This document shows, piece after piece, positions 20,323 to 31,737 of a stretch of 64,000 nt of DNA; within the stretch, counting starts at the first letter, position 1; every line of letters starts with the position of its first letter. Location of the stretch: NCBI GenBank assembly GCA_951812925.1, contig OX638370.1, positions 102,996,897-103,060,896 on the forward strand. Direction: 5' to 3'. The stretch is from Calliopum simillimum. Lineage: Eukaryota > Arthropoda > Insecta > Diptera > Lauxaniidae. A model generated the notes under the pieces. The model was not told where the DNA came from, made no database searches, and saw only the letters and a list, made by a program, of their open reading frames with translations. The position numbers and the translations under genes are program-made.

Positions 20323-22583
20323 GAATTAGCAATTACATACATTGATTTCAAAATAGATATGTAATGGCAACAATTATGTGGAAAATATAAAATGGCGATT
20401 GGTCCAAAAGTTTCATAAACTTAAAACGCAGTTCATATGTCAACTGCTATTGCAGAATGGCCAAATAGTCGTTTAACCTGACCATGATCTTCAGTGTTCT
20501 TACACTGGCATGGTTTATTAGTTTGGCAGATATTAATTAGTTTTTTATTGTTTCATGACCAAATAACATGTTTGTATTAATTATCTTTTAAAAATTAATA
20601 TAATTTCTTTTTGTTTTTGTTTATTTACAACTCTGATTTTGCTAAAAAAAAAGTCTGTTCCTTATCAAAGATACTCGTACTAATTTTGGTTATCTTCTCA
20701 GTAGCCGTTAAGTTAAGGTCTGTTAAACAAAAAATGAATTTAATACATTGGTTATGCTTAATCGATTTTTACCACGTCACATAAAGCGTTTTCTAAACAA
20801 TTTTCACTGCTTTTAATTAACTCAAAATTTGGAGTTAGATAATTCGATTTTACACTTTACAGTAAAGATTTTTGAACTATCAAATATTTTAACATATCGA
20901 TTTTTAAGCGAAATAATTTAAAGTTTAAGTTGAAGCTAAGAATAAACTGAAAAAATAAAAACATTTTACTGAATTGTTAGTTCTCATCTGTAACTAAACA
21001 CTTACTTATGCATAGTAGTCTGATTTCAAGTAAATTTGTTGCAGTTTTTTAGTCGGAGCAGTCGATTTTACTTAATTTTTTCAACATGATTTGTCTCTAA
21101 ATTACACAGGCTTACAAAATGAACGTTTAATAGCTCCAGAGGTATGGAGATTAAACTTTTTTGGTGGGCGTGGTACCGCCTACTATGCAATTGAACATGA
21201 TTTGTTCCAGTATTTTTTTTTTATGAGTGATTCTCCAAAAAATGTACCATTCAATATACCAGGGCTCAAAGCCATGTTTAAATTTATAATTTGATATTTT
21301 AACTATTTAATACAGATACTTAACCAGAACATCTAAATAAATTGCTTAAAAAAGAAATAGTTTTTAATATTTAACTATGAAATTATAGCATAAAGTGTTA
21401 AAAACTCATTCTCCATTCTGTTTCTAATCGCTTCTTAGTGCACTTAATTTGCCCGTTTCGCATAATATGTTATTTTCTAAAAAAATAACTTAGACGACAT
21501 TGTCTGTATAACTATTTCAGCTGCTGTTTTTCTGTGTTAACTCTTCGAAAAACATTTTTTTTTATATAGATTTGACAACTAAGGAAGCTGGACCCTTAAT
21601 TTAGACTATCTGCGCTCAGTTTTTCTCGTTCTGACTCTAAATTTTTAAAATATTGACTAAATAGAGAACTGAAAGTGAAGAGAAAGAGAAGATTCAGTGT
21701 ATTTTCAGCTCAATCAGTTTTGGTTTTTCGACAGTGAGTGTTCATGTGTTGAAAAATTTTGTAAAGAACGCAAGCGTATATAATTCTCCGTATTTTTTTT
21801 TTTATATTAGTGAACATATTATTTTATCCTTATATCAGTATATCAATAAACAATTATAGTTTCAACGTTTTGAGACAAACTTGCTAGTTTTATTGTGATA
21901 TTACTGTTTTTGCAGCATTTCGTCATTCTCCGTTTCATCATTTTCCGTCGTTTTTTTTTTGCAACATTTCATCATTCTCCGTTTAGTAACCCACCTCCTG
22001 GTTTTTTTTTTGTTATTAGTTTTGCTTCACTTTTTTATTTAAAAAATAAAAATAAACTTTTTAAAAATCCAACATAAATCTTTAGTGTTGCCACCTGGTT
22101 ATTTTCGGAAATCTTATATAATTTTTACTTTTTTTGACTAAAATAAGATTTTTGGTTTCAGAAACGATCAGGTAAACTTTTTTAAAATTTTACAAAACTT
22201 TCGGTGTTGCCACCAAGTTTTTTTTGTTACTTTTGCTTAAACCATTTTTTTTAGAAATAAAAATTTAAATTTAGTCTTAAGACGCCTAATTAAACTTTTC
22301 GAAAATCCAACATATATTTTTAGGGTTGCCACCCGATTATTTTCGAAAACCTTCTTTTGCAATTCTTACTTTGTTTTAAAAATTAGAATTTTTAGTTTCA
22401 GAGCCGCTCAGATAAACTTTTCTGAAATTGTTCAAAAATTTTCAGGTTTGCCACTTGGACATTTTTCGGTTCTAGGAAATAATTTGAATCTTTAAAAAAA
22501 AGACCGTATTGAAAGGGTTAAGCGTCGATCAATTTTTAACAATTTAAAGAATTATTTTTTAGTGTGTAATTATAATGATTGTC

Positions 22584-22697
22584 GTGATCAAGACCAAGAC
22601 CATAGCAGTCTTGTTCTTGGTCTTGAAATTATAACACCTTCTTGGTCTTGGTCTCGAAAAATTACCAAGACCAAGACTAATTTTGCTCATTACTATT
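22584..22697. mobile_element. CCAAGAC-rich element, in duplication copy 2
   Basis: Exact copy of 19157-19270 carried along by the tandem duplication, not an independent insertion. Confidence 0.7.
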
Positions 22698-22966
22698 CTC
22701 GAGAAGGATTAAAACTTTCAAAAATGGGAGTTCTTCGTTTTTTTTCGTACCAAAATTTTCATGTTGCATTAGGCTCCGCAAAGTCACGAGAGAAATATTT
22801 TTCCGACAAAATTAGCAATACCAGAATATTTTAATTTATTGCAAAATTAACTCACACTGTAGTTAAATGCTCAGTTTTTAAGGGAGTAGGGTGCCCTCGC
22901 ACTAAAAAGAAGAAACCAAAACAATCGCGTGAATTCCAAAACTTATGATAAACACCGATCGACCGC

Positions 22967-23749
22967 TGTGTGTTGACGTTGACTGAAACGTCACTGGAAT
23001 TGCCAGACTCAACGTTAGTCAACCAGCGAGACAGTCATTCATTCATTCAGTCAGTCATTCAGTTAATATGTAAGTCAGTAAAATGTGGCTACAACGAACG
23101 CTCAAACTTTGCAAAACCGCGGCGTCCGTCCCTTGTGCTGAGAAGAGACGTGTCATGAGGTGTAAATAAGCTGCTGCTGCTGCCAACTGTGAACAGAGAG
23201 TACACAGATCATACGATTTGACTTGGCTCGCGCGACATCTCGTATGTATTAACTTGGCTCATAATACAAAATGCGCACTCTCAGCACTTTTTGGCTTAAA
23301 ATACACATCATTTGTACGAAAGCTGAAAAATGAAAAAAATAAAAAAGTTGAAACTGAAATTAAAGCTTAAGCTTTACAGGTTGTCGTCGCTGTCGTCGTC
23401 TTAATTTTGGTGTTGTTGTTGGTAATAAATTGCGATGGCTGTTGTTTTGTGTAGCCGTGAAGGTCACCGACGTGCGGTGGCCGCGGCCGTCTATTTGTTG
23501 ACGTTGTGATGTTTGTTGGCGAGTTTTATACATTTTGTTGTTTTTGCTTTTTACTTGAGGTTTTTCTTCTTCTTCTTCATTTACTATTTTCGTAGTTGTT
23601 GTGAAACTAGTCCAATGACTCGAAATTTATTTGAGCTTTGGCTTGAAAACACCTATTTTTTGTTTAGCAAAAAAAAAAATAAAAACTTTGCCAAAATGGG
23701 GCAAGTCCAAAGTAATGCGGTTAAAAATGCCAAAAACAAAAAAGAATAA
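22967..23749 (+). promoter_or_regulatory. Promoter/5'-UTR-like stretch, copy 2
   Basis: Identical to 19540-20322, including the GC-rich patch and the MGQVQS-opening frame (23696-23749). If copy 1 is a functional first exon, this gives a second identical promoter 3.4 kb downstream. That would be of interest only if the duplication is real. Confidence 0.28.
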
Positions 23750-24589
23750 GAATTAGCAATTACATACATTGATTTCAAAATAGATATGTAATGGCAACAA
23801 TTATGTGGAAAATATAAAATGGCGATTGGTCCAAAAGTTTCATAAACTTAAAACGCAGTTCATATGTCAACTGCTATTGCAGAATGGCCAAATAGTCGTT
23901 TAACCTGACCATGATCTTCAGTGTTCTTACACTGGCATGGTTTATTAGTTTGGCAGATATTAATTAGTTTTTTATTGTTTCATGACCAAATAACATGTTT
24001 GTATTAATTATCTTTTAAAAATTAATATAATTTCTTTTTGTTTTTGTTTATTTACAACTCTGATTTTGCTAAAAAAAAAGTCTGTTCCTTATCAAAGATA
24101 CTCGTACTAATTTTGGTTATCTTCTCAGTAGCCGTTAAGTTAAGGTCTGTTAAACAAAAAATGAATTTAATACATTGGTTATGCTTAATCGATTTTTACC
24201 ACGTCACATAAAGCGTTTTCTAAACAATTTTCACTGCTTTTAATTAACTCAAAATTTGGAGTTAGATAATTCGATTTTACACTTTACAGTAAAGATTTTT
24301 GAACTATCAAATATTTTAACATATCGATTTTTAAGCGAAATAATTTAAAGTTTAAGTTGAAGCTAAGAATAAACTGAAAAAATAAAAACATTTTACTGAA
24401 TTGTTAGTTCTCATCTGTAACTAAACACTTACTTATGCATAGTAGTCTGATTTCAAGTAAATTTGTTGCAGTTTTTTAGTCGGAGCAGTCGATTTTACTT
24501 AATTTTTTCAACATGATTTGTCTCTAAATTACACAGGCTTACAAAATGCAGAAACTTTTTTTTTTTTGTAATCATATGATAAATATACG

Positions 24590-25562
24590 GGCATTTCCTA
24601 GGTGACGAACGTGACCGTCGTACATATGCTGGCATGTTCTGAAATCCGATTCACTTCAGAATCGGAATGAAAGCAATCTTTAAGAGCTCCGCATTTCGAT
24701 AATTAAGACCAAATCGGATTTATGTTTCGGGAAGTGAATCGGATTTCAGAACATGCCTGATTTAAAGTACAAAAAAAAAAAAAAAAAAAAATGGAAGTAG
24801 AACATATTTTTATTTTAGTTTTTACTTTACATTATAGCTATTAGGTAGCGCTACAATAAGTGCCAATATTAATAGCAGGCGAAGTCCTGGTTCCAAGATA
24901 CACGCAAAAAAGACACAAAACGAACATGACGAAAATAGAAATAGTTTTCGTGCCTATTCAAAGAAAGTCAGAATTCAGCGAAACAAGTCAGAATTTTTTA
25001 GTGCGACTAATTTTAGAATCTTGTACAATAACGTTACTTTATAATGTATTTTGTTTGATTCAAATATCTTCTGTACTTTTCTTTGTTTTGATCATAATTT
25101 GAATCGATACGTGAAAATATGAACGTGACATATTTTCCACCATACAAATTTTAAATTGAAAATCTTTCAAAAATCCAGAATATCGCAGTGAATTTCGGAT
25201 CACCTTATCTTGTTTAGTTAAGGTGGCATCAGCAATTTTTCCGAAGGATGTCATTTGTCCCCACCCATTTTACATGTGTACCAAATCTCTTAAATTATGA
25301 ATTTAATTTTTTAGGGCAGTGGCATCGCCCATTTTCCAAGGAAACATTATTTCTCCTAGCGCTCTGTATACATGTATCAAATCTCATTCATGTGCAATAA
25401 ATATTTTTGGAGATATAATGAAGTGATTTTTGTGGGGGCGTGATACCCGCATTTTTCTCAGTACATATTATTTGCATTGGTGTTTTTTACATAAGCACCA
25501 AATCTCATTCATGTACGCTAAATAGTTTCAGAGATATGATGATTAAAATTTTTGGCTCACAG
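24590..25562 (+). repeat. Dispersed repeat of about 970 bp, copy A
   Basis: It matches the complement of 49910-50880 along most of its length. Shared landmarks, in order: GGGCATTTC, GTGACCGTCG, poly-A, TTACATTATAG, GCAGGCGAAGTCCTGGTTCC, AAAGAAAGTCAGAATTCAGC, AAGGTGGCATC, a GGCATCGCCCATTTT box, and two AAATCTCATTCATGT units ending in AGATAT. This copy carries a hairpin MITE at 24631-24757 that copy B lacks. Copy B has its own insertion instead. The GGCATCGCCCA/AAATCTCAT plan links it to the 17380 and 44680 repeats. No open frame of interest. Confidence 0.8.
24631..24757. mobile_element. 127-bp hairpin MITE nested in repeat copy A
   Basis: GGCATGTTCTGAAATCCGAT at the left is matched by ATCGGATTTCAGAACATGCC at the right, arms about 28 bp. 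Copy B of the host repeat runs through this point without it, which confirms that it is an insertion. The target duplication is too short or altered to read. Confidence 0.8.
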
Positions 25563-25942
25563 TAGACCTTTTGGCGGAAATGCCGAAATACACTTTTTTC
25601 GTACGATGCCTCGCTTTTGAGCAAAAAAAGCATTTTGTCGACCGCGGGCGTTCAACATCCAAAAATTCTCATTTAGCAACCTAATCACATCTTGAGTGTT
25701 TAAAAAATACATGCATCAAAGTCAAAATCAAAATACCACATGTATAAAACATTTTGACATAGTATGTATAGTAGGAAAAGTTACTTGTTGGACACTTAGC
25801 AACAATTTAAGAAAAATAAAATAATGATTTCTGGAACAGTACAGGAGCTACTGATCGAAAACTGAAGATTCTCTAAAAAAAACTTTAGAGGTCGATAAAA
25901 ACCATTATGCAAATAACTTTACAAAACCCAACGGGTGTTTTA
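25563..25942. other. Spacer with one GCATC-palindrome fragment
   Basis: CACTTTTTTCGTACGATGCC and CGCTTTTGAGCAAAAA at about 25590-25625 are one arm of the dispersed palindrome seen at 14328. The rest shows nothing. Confidence 0.45.
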
Positions 25943-25951
25943 CTCAGCATC

Positions 25952-27186
25952 AGGTGCATAAAGTGAGCTATGCAGGTGTGACGAATTTCGATGTTTTTTG
26001 GTTGGAAATTTCGAGCTATTTTCGAGCTTTTCAACAGTTATTTCGAGCTGTCTGGGAAATTTTCCATTTTCCGGAAAAGCGGAAAAATCCCAAAAAACTT
26101 TTTTTATGGCTAACTTTATTTTTTTCAGCCAGATGAATCCGCGGGAAGAATAAGCGATATAATCTTTTAACGAAGGAATTTCAAACTACATTCAAGCTGA
26201 CCTTGAATAAAGTGTTTTCCTTAAATTTCCCCGGAAAATCCAAAAAAAAATTACAAAAAATTTTTTTTTTATCCTATGTTTTTTGGGATTTTTCGGGAAA
26301 GTTTGGGGTTTTCCGGAAAACAATTTTCGTTTTTGATGAGCTCGAAACTAGCTCGAAATTCGTGTGTCAAATGATATGATCGCCAAATATTCTCATGAGT
26401 TCGTCTGGCTGAAAAAATAAAGCAAGCCCTTACAAAATTTCTTGGGATTTTCCGGGGAAATTTAAGCAAAACACTTCATTCAAGGTCAGCTCGAAAGTAG
26501 CTCGAAATTCCTGCGGTAAAAGATTTCATCGCTTACTATTCCCGCGGATTCGTCTGGCTGAAAAAAATAAAGTTGGCCATAACAAAAGTTTTTTGGGATT
26601 TTCCGGCAAAATTGGGAGTTTTCCGGAAAATGCTTTTAGCTCAAAATTAGCTCGAAAGTAGCTCAAAATTCCTTCGTTAAAAGATTTCATCGCTAGCTCT
26701 TCCCGCGGATTCGTCTGGCTGAAAAAATAAACTAAGCTGTGCAGAACAATTGAGGAGTGGCCGTACCAAAGGGCCTAAGTACCATTTCGAGGCAGAAGTA
26801 ATGTCATACTTTTTATGTGCTTTATAGTCGGTTATTTGTAATGTCATACTTTTTATGTGCTTTATAGTCGGTTATTTGACTGTTATAATTTTTTCAACAT
26901 AATGACATGAATTTCACACAATCAAGTAAATTTTTAGTGAAAACAGAAAATAATTTTATTAACTTCTAACAAAATATCACCCGTTTCATATAATGACACT
27001 ACTTTTGCCTCGAAATGGTACTTAGGCCCTTTGGTACGGCCACTCCTCAATTGTTCCGCTTTTCCGGAAAATGGAAAATTTCCCAGGCAGCTCGAAATTA
27101 CTGTTGAAAAGCTCGAAAATAGCTCGAAATTCCCAACCAAAAAACATCGAAATTCGTCACACCAGCATAGCTCACTTTATGGACCT
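25952..27186. mobile_element. Foldback-type element with 9-bp target duplication, copy 1
   Basis: The ends AGGTGCATAAAGTGAGCTAT and ATAGCTCACTTTATGGACCT are inverted, and the terminal match extends about 134 bp inward (to TTTTCCGGAAAAGCGGAA). The flanks are the identical 9-mers CTCAGCATC at 25943-25951 and 27187-27195. The interior is built of repeated, often inverted modules: GCTCGAAATTCCTGCG, GATTTCATCGCTTACTATTC, CGCGGATTCGTCTGGCTGAA and TTTTGGGATTTTCCGG. Long modular inverted arms with 9-bp duplications are typical of Drosophila Foldback and Mutator-like elements. No transposase is present. A MITE is nested at 26747-27053. Confidence 0.9.
26747..27053. mobile_element. CAATTGAGGAGTGGCCGTAC MITE nested in foldback copy 1
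   Basis: Inverted ends CAATTGAGGAGTGGCCGTAC and GTACGGCCACTCCTCAATTG extend about 55 bp inward, through GGGCCTAAGTACCATTTCGA to GTAATGTCAT. Near the left end a 40-bp unit (GTAATGTCATACTTTTTATG and on) is tandemly doubled (26798-26877). It interrupts the foldback element at the GAACAATT/TTCCGC point that is continuous in copy 2 near 52975. A second copy is at 59063-59308. Confidence 0.87.
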
Positions 27187-27195
27187 CTCAGCATC

Positions 27196-28156
27196 GTCCC
27201 AGTATAGGCAAGTCTTGTCCCTATGACATTTTTTAAAATTGTTGCACATCTGAAATTTTACCTGGAAAGTATCTAGGAAACAAAGTTTTTTTTTTTTGTT
27301 TCATCACTATAAAAACAATCAAAATTGTATTTTTTTCCATAACTTTGGCAGGTGATGTTCAAAAATTATCTACAAAGATCTTAACTAGGCCTAAATTTTA
27401 AACTCAAGGGGTTTGGTCCTTCGAGGTCATATTTGGCTAGTGAGACCCAGTTTCTCTAGTTTGCATTCCTTCAAGTGCTATTTTTGTTATAAAAATAACG
27501 TCTTTGAGAATATATTAACACCAAAGGTCATGTGGATAAAAATTAGGCCTAATTAAGATCTTTACAGTGATATATAATTAATAAACATTGGGCACCATCT
27601 GCTGAAGTTATGGCTGTTTTTAGAGTGGTCCAAAAAAAAAAAATGTTTTTTTTGTTGCACTCTCAAAGGACACTTTCAAATAGCAGGCGGTTTTGCCAAT
27701 ATTTTTTTCATCGACCCTGCCCAATACTCAACAATATTTAGAAATTATTTTAGAATCAATACCAAGACCGAAATCAAAACCTAATATCCAAGATGAAGAC
27801 TCAATATCACAACCAAGACCAAGACACACTGTCCAAAACCAGGAAAAGGACCAAGACTGCTATGGTCTTGGTTTAGGGTTATACATCACTGAAGAATGGT
27901 CTTTTTTACAAAAGGTTCATACTTGATTTGATTCAATGAAACTGTTGTTGGTTGGTTTTTTAAATATTTGCTTTCTGAAGAAGTTGAAACTTCTCGCTTC
28001 GGAAGCTGTTTTTTCGCTATAACTCAAGATATAAGAGATAGACTTTAGACCCCAATAAATGCATGAAAATTTTGCTTTGCTATATGTTTCTTACAAGCCA
28101 TTTTATTGTAAAACAATATTTTTATGTTTTGATTTCAAAATACACGTACACCAATT
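27196..28156. other. Spacer with a CCAAGAC-element remnant
   Basis: AT-rich sequence without a gene. At 27763-27893 a decayed CCAAGAC element is seen (CAAGACCGAAATC, ACCAAGACCAAGACACACTG, CCAAGACTGCTATGGTCTTG). CAAGACTGCTATGGTCTTGG is close to the centre of the 12.7-kb palindrome. Confidence 0.55.
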
Positions 28157-28779
28157 ACACAGTCCTGCGTTTTTGAAAGAGTTAAAAAAGTTTGAAAGAG
28201 AGTAGGTGATTTTTATAGATTTTTGATCGCTGAATCCGAATATGACCTCCAATTTGCTCCATCACGTCTGAGATACGAGTTATCCTTTAAAGTGCAAGAA
28301 ATGCTATTTTCAGACATTTTGCCTACATCCTGAAATTAGTCTAGTTCACTTTTGACAGCGGCATTGAATAGCCCAGAGCTTACTCTTTAAAGCGTACTTT
28401 TAACTTTTTCAATGAAATCATTAGTTTCTGAGATATCATCGATTGAAGTAAAGGTATACAAATTGAATATAGTCCTATTAGCGATACCTTTACTTCAATG
28501 GATGATCTCTTGAAAACTAATGATTCAATTGGAAAAGTTAAAAGCACGCTTTAAAGAGGAAGCTCAAGGTTATTCAATACCGCTGTCAAAAGTGAACTAA
28601 ACTACTATTTGAATGTAAGCCATATGTTTGAAAATAGCGTTTTCTGCACTTAAAATCAAGGATAACTCGGATATCAGACTTGATGGAGCAAATCGGAGGT
28701 CATATTCGGATTCAGCAAGCAAAAATCTATAAAAATCACCTACACTGATCTCATACTTTTTTTCATCGCAGGACTGTGT
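28157..28779. repeat. 623-bp palindrome with ACACAGTCCTGCG ends
   Basis: ACACAGTCCTGCG at the left and CGCAGGACTGTGT at the right bound arms of about 300 bp. Paired blocks include GAATCCGAATATGACCTCC, TTTGACAGCGG and CTTTACTTCAATGGATGAT, with roughly 15% mismatch. The centre is near 28468. No target duplication could be read. Confidence 0.8.
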
Positions 28780-28984
28780 TATACCTAGAGGAATGCTTTT
28801 GAAAGTTATTGTTAACATTATCTTTAGAATAAAAATCGGTTGAAATTGGCGGGAGATATGACAATTTTAACGTATTAAGATTTTTTTAATTGGGGTATGA
28901 TTTGGTTATTTTTGATATGATATTTTATAGCATAAATGGCGCTAAATTCAAGGCTTGCGTGAATTTTGGGACACCATTTATACT

Positions 28985-29284
28985 GCAAGGTTGTGCAAAA
29001 GTAATGTCATAAAAGAAATTGCCAACAATTCGGTTAGAAATAAAATAAATTAGGATCTATTTACACAGAAACTTTACTGAAAACTGCAAAATTGATAACA
29101 ATAGCTTGGAAAAATGATATCGGTCAAATGTTTACATCCTGAGTTGAAAAACATTTGTTGTCATATCTCGCTATACATCTGGCTCGAAGCTGGTTGGCCT
29201 TTTGTCAACTCATTCACAATCATAATGAGATGTGCAAAACCTATGTCATATTGACATTATGACATTACTTTTGCTTCAACTTGT
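28985..29284. mobile_element. MITE-like element, distant relative of the GAGGAGTGG MITE
   Basis: GTGCAAAAGTAATGTCATA near the left and TATGACATTACTTTTGC near the right are inverted. AATGATATCGGTCAAAT inside corresponds to AATGATACCGGTCAAAT in the 59063-59308 MITE. The outermost ends differ from that family, so this is either a degraded member or a sister family. Confidence 0.5.
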
Positions 29285-31364
29285 GAAAAGGATGTGTCTA
29301 ATTTTGGCTTAATTGAAAATTTCATTTGAAGCATTTTGCCTTGAGCAACTTCTAGACGTATCCAAAATTATTACTACGTGTATTTATATTTTAAGCTTGC
29401 TGGTACACGTTTACCTGCTGCACCCAACTGCTACATCTCACATAAATAAAATGCATGACATGTGGGTTAAAATGCATCTGGTTAAAATAATTAATATGCA
29501 TCTTAAATTTATATAGACTTTTTGACCTTTCTCGAACATCAAAAAGTCAACAGATTTAGGAATTAAATAATAAAATCAAAATGTATTTTCTGCGCGTATT
29601 AAAAATGTCAAATGAATTTATAATAATAATGAAAAAAAAAAAAATACTCGTCTTAAAAAGTGAATAAAACACGTTTAACACTTCAAGTTTAATAATGGAA
29701 TTTCATTGCAAATCTTCTACGTTTCAAAATAAACATGGAAACAGTTGATATTTTAATTTTGATTTAAGCGTATTTTTACTTAAAACAAAAAAAAAAAATA
29801 AACAAAAATTTATAAATTCATACAATAAAAAGTTCATTAATGGCCCATAACATTTTATACAAGTCAGCAATGGAACTAAAAGTTCAGCAGATTTTTAGCG
29901 ATTTGTCATTTTTTTTCTTTCAATATTTCATTTCTTATTTGCATAAGAAATATCTATTTTTTTTTGTTTACATTGTGGGTTTTTTTCATTTACGTATGTA
30001 CCGCATATGAACCCCGAAATATGATAGCCAAATTTAAACTTGTTAAGTAGATTTCTCTTAAATAACGTTTTCACGATGACTTGGCTTTATGTCCGGTGAT
30101 TTTTTTTTTTTTTTTGTGCTCGTTGCTTCAATGCTTTTAGCATTAATTCGTAAGAATTTCCAGATTTCGAACTTTGGACTAAAGTCTGGCTGACGTAAAA
30201 CCAAAAAAATAATTGCAAATCATGTTTTTAGTAATGATTTTTTTTACCATACCTACGTAGGTATAGTTAACCAAAATATTTTTTTTTGCGCTTAGAAATC
30301 ACGTGGATGCTCTTATGAAGTACAATCAGATATTAGCCAAATGATATATCTATATTGATAAGGTGCACTCAGACATAGCTATGGATTTTATTTTTATTTA
30401 AGTGTATCATCTTATGAACTTTCGAGGAATCATTTTGAGATTTTTAACAAGTGCAGTACTTACTTAGTTACTTCAGATAATTTGCGCATGCCAATAATCT
30501 AAATGCTTATGCTCTTCAGAAATTCATTGTAAGCACGTTTTGGTGATTACATTTTACACATGTTATAACACAGGTCTGCAAATTTACAACTTTTTTAACA
30601 ATCTTAATTTTTTCGACTGATCATGGGGGCCTTCGCAGTTTTTACGATTCTGATCATAGTTTTTTCTATCACGTTAGAGTTCTGAGTTATTCTCGCTTTA
30701 AATAGCTGAAAACATTATATTCTGGCATATGGCGTACTTTCAGGTTAAAGTGTAATTTATTTTACGTTTTTACTTTTCTAATTAGATCCTTACTTTTCGA
30801 GTTATCATTCATTGAAGTACAGGCATTGCTTACAACATGGTCTACTGATTAGGTCATACTAAAAGGAAGTTAGACGTTCACAAGATTTTATTACAGAAAT
30901 CGGTCAATTTGTCATTAAAAATGAAAAAACCGCAGAGTGCTATAAAACTAGAAGGTGGAAATTGGGGGGAGGGGTGTGGGGGAAATGCATCCTTCACAGT
31001 TTTTTCAAAATATCTAGCGAACGAAGCAAAACTTCGATATTTTTTTTAGAAAACTTTTTGTAGAAGATTAAATTCGCCATCGAAATAGCTTATTCAAAAA
31101 ACTTAAAAAAAAATTCTTATACCAAAAATTTTGAAACAAAAAAGAAAAAAAAGGAAAAGCAAAAATAACGAATTCTTGTGTTTTTTTACTCTAAAAGAGT
31201 AACTTTTTTAAATTCAGAGATAGGTAAAAATATTGCGAAATATAAGCAAAGAAAAAAAATTTCCTTTAAAATGGTTTATTCAAATTTTCTTTTGTCAAAA
31301 AATTACAGAAATATGGCCACTCAAACATATAATTTTGTTTATGCGGCTGGAAAACCGGTTTAAG
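29285..31364. other. 2.1 kb AT-rich stretch, no gene seen
   Basis: I find no terminal repeats, RNA genes or plausible coding frames here. There is a CATACCTACGTAGGTATAG hairpin near 30247 and a purine-rich GGGGGGAGGGGTGTGGGGGA tract near 30963. Confidence 0.45.
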
Positions 31365-31550
31365 GCAAAAATGCTAAGAATCGTTCAAAGAATATATATG
31401 ATCTTTTCATAATTTTTCGGGGCATTTTAAAATTAAAAAAAAAAAATCTGAAAAAAACTCTCACGTATTTTTTGGATGATTGTAAGTATTTTTTGCCGCA
31501 TACGCTTTTTTCGTAAGATGCCTGGGTTTTGAGTAAAAACCGCTTTTTCG
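31365..31550. repeat. GCATC-type palindrome, decayed copy
   Basis: GGCAAAAATGCTAAGAATCG near 31373 pairs with TTGTAAGTATTTTTTGCC near 31480-31497. It is followed by TTTTTCGTAAGATGCC and GGGTTTTGAGTAAAAA. This is a member of the module seen at 14328-14599, about 70% alike by eye. Confidence 0.6.
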
Positions 31551-31737
31551 AACGCATAAAGAAAATTTCAATGTTCCATTACCTATATTACGGTCAATTT
31601 TTAACCTAGGAAACTTTCTTATAAGTGATTTTAAAGAAAATTTTATCTACTTTTTGTATATTGCGCAATGTTTTTACCTATCTCTGACCCTAAAAAAGTT
31701 ATAAGCAAAAATGTAAAGGAATTCGTTTTTTTTTGCT

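Larger units (their letters stand above)
17692..21118. repeat. 3,427-bp tandem duplication, copy 1
   Basis: Every landmark here recurs exactly 3,427 bases further on, and all segments I compared are identical. Copy 1 starts at ATGAACGTTTAATAGC (17692) and ends at CAGGCTTACAAA (21118). The three-base word ATG sits at both junctions and after copy 2, so the joint has 3-bp microhomology. Contents: end of a GTGGCACCGCC repeat, AT-rich repeats with GTTGCCACC words (about 18660-19030), a CCAAGAC element (19157-19270), a promoter/5'-UTR-like stretch (19540-20322), then AT-rich sequence. Confidence 0.93.
21119..24545. repeat. 3,427-bp tandem duplication, copy 2
   Basis: Second copy of 17692-21118 in the same orientation and directly adjacent. 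All five longer open frames in the copy match copy 1 residue for residue, and the sampled noncoding blocks match base for base. Copy 2 is followed by unique sequence ATGCAGAAAC. Such identity in neutral AT-rich DNA means either a very recent duplication or an assembly that placed one locus twice. Confidence 0.93.
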
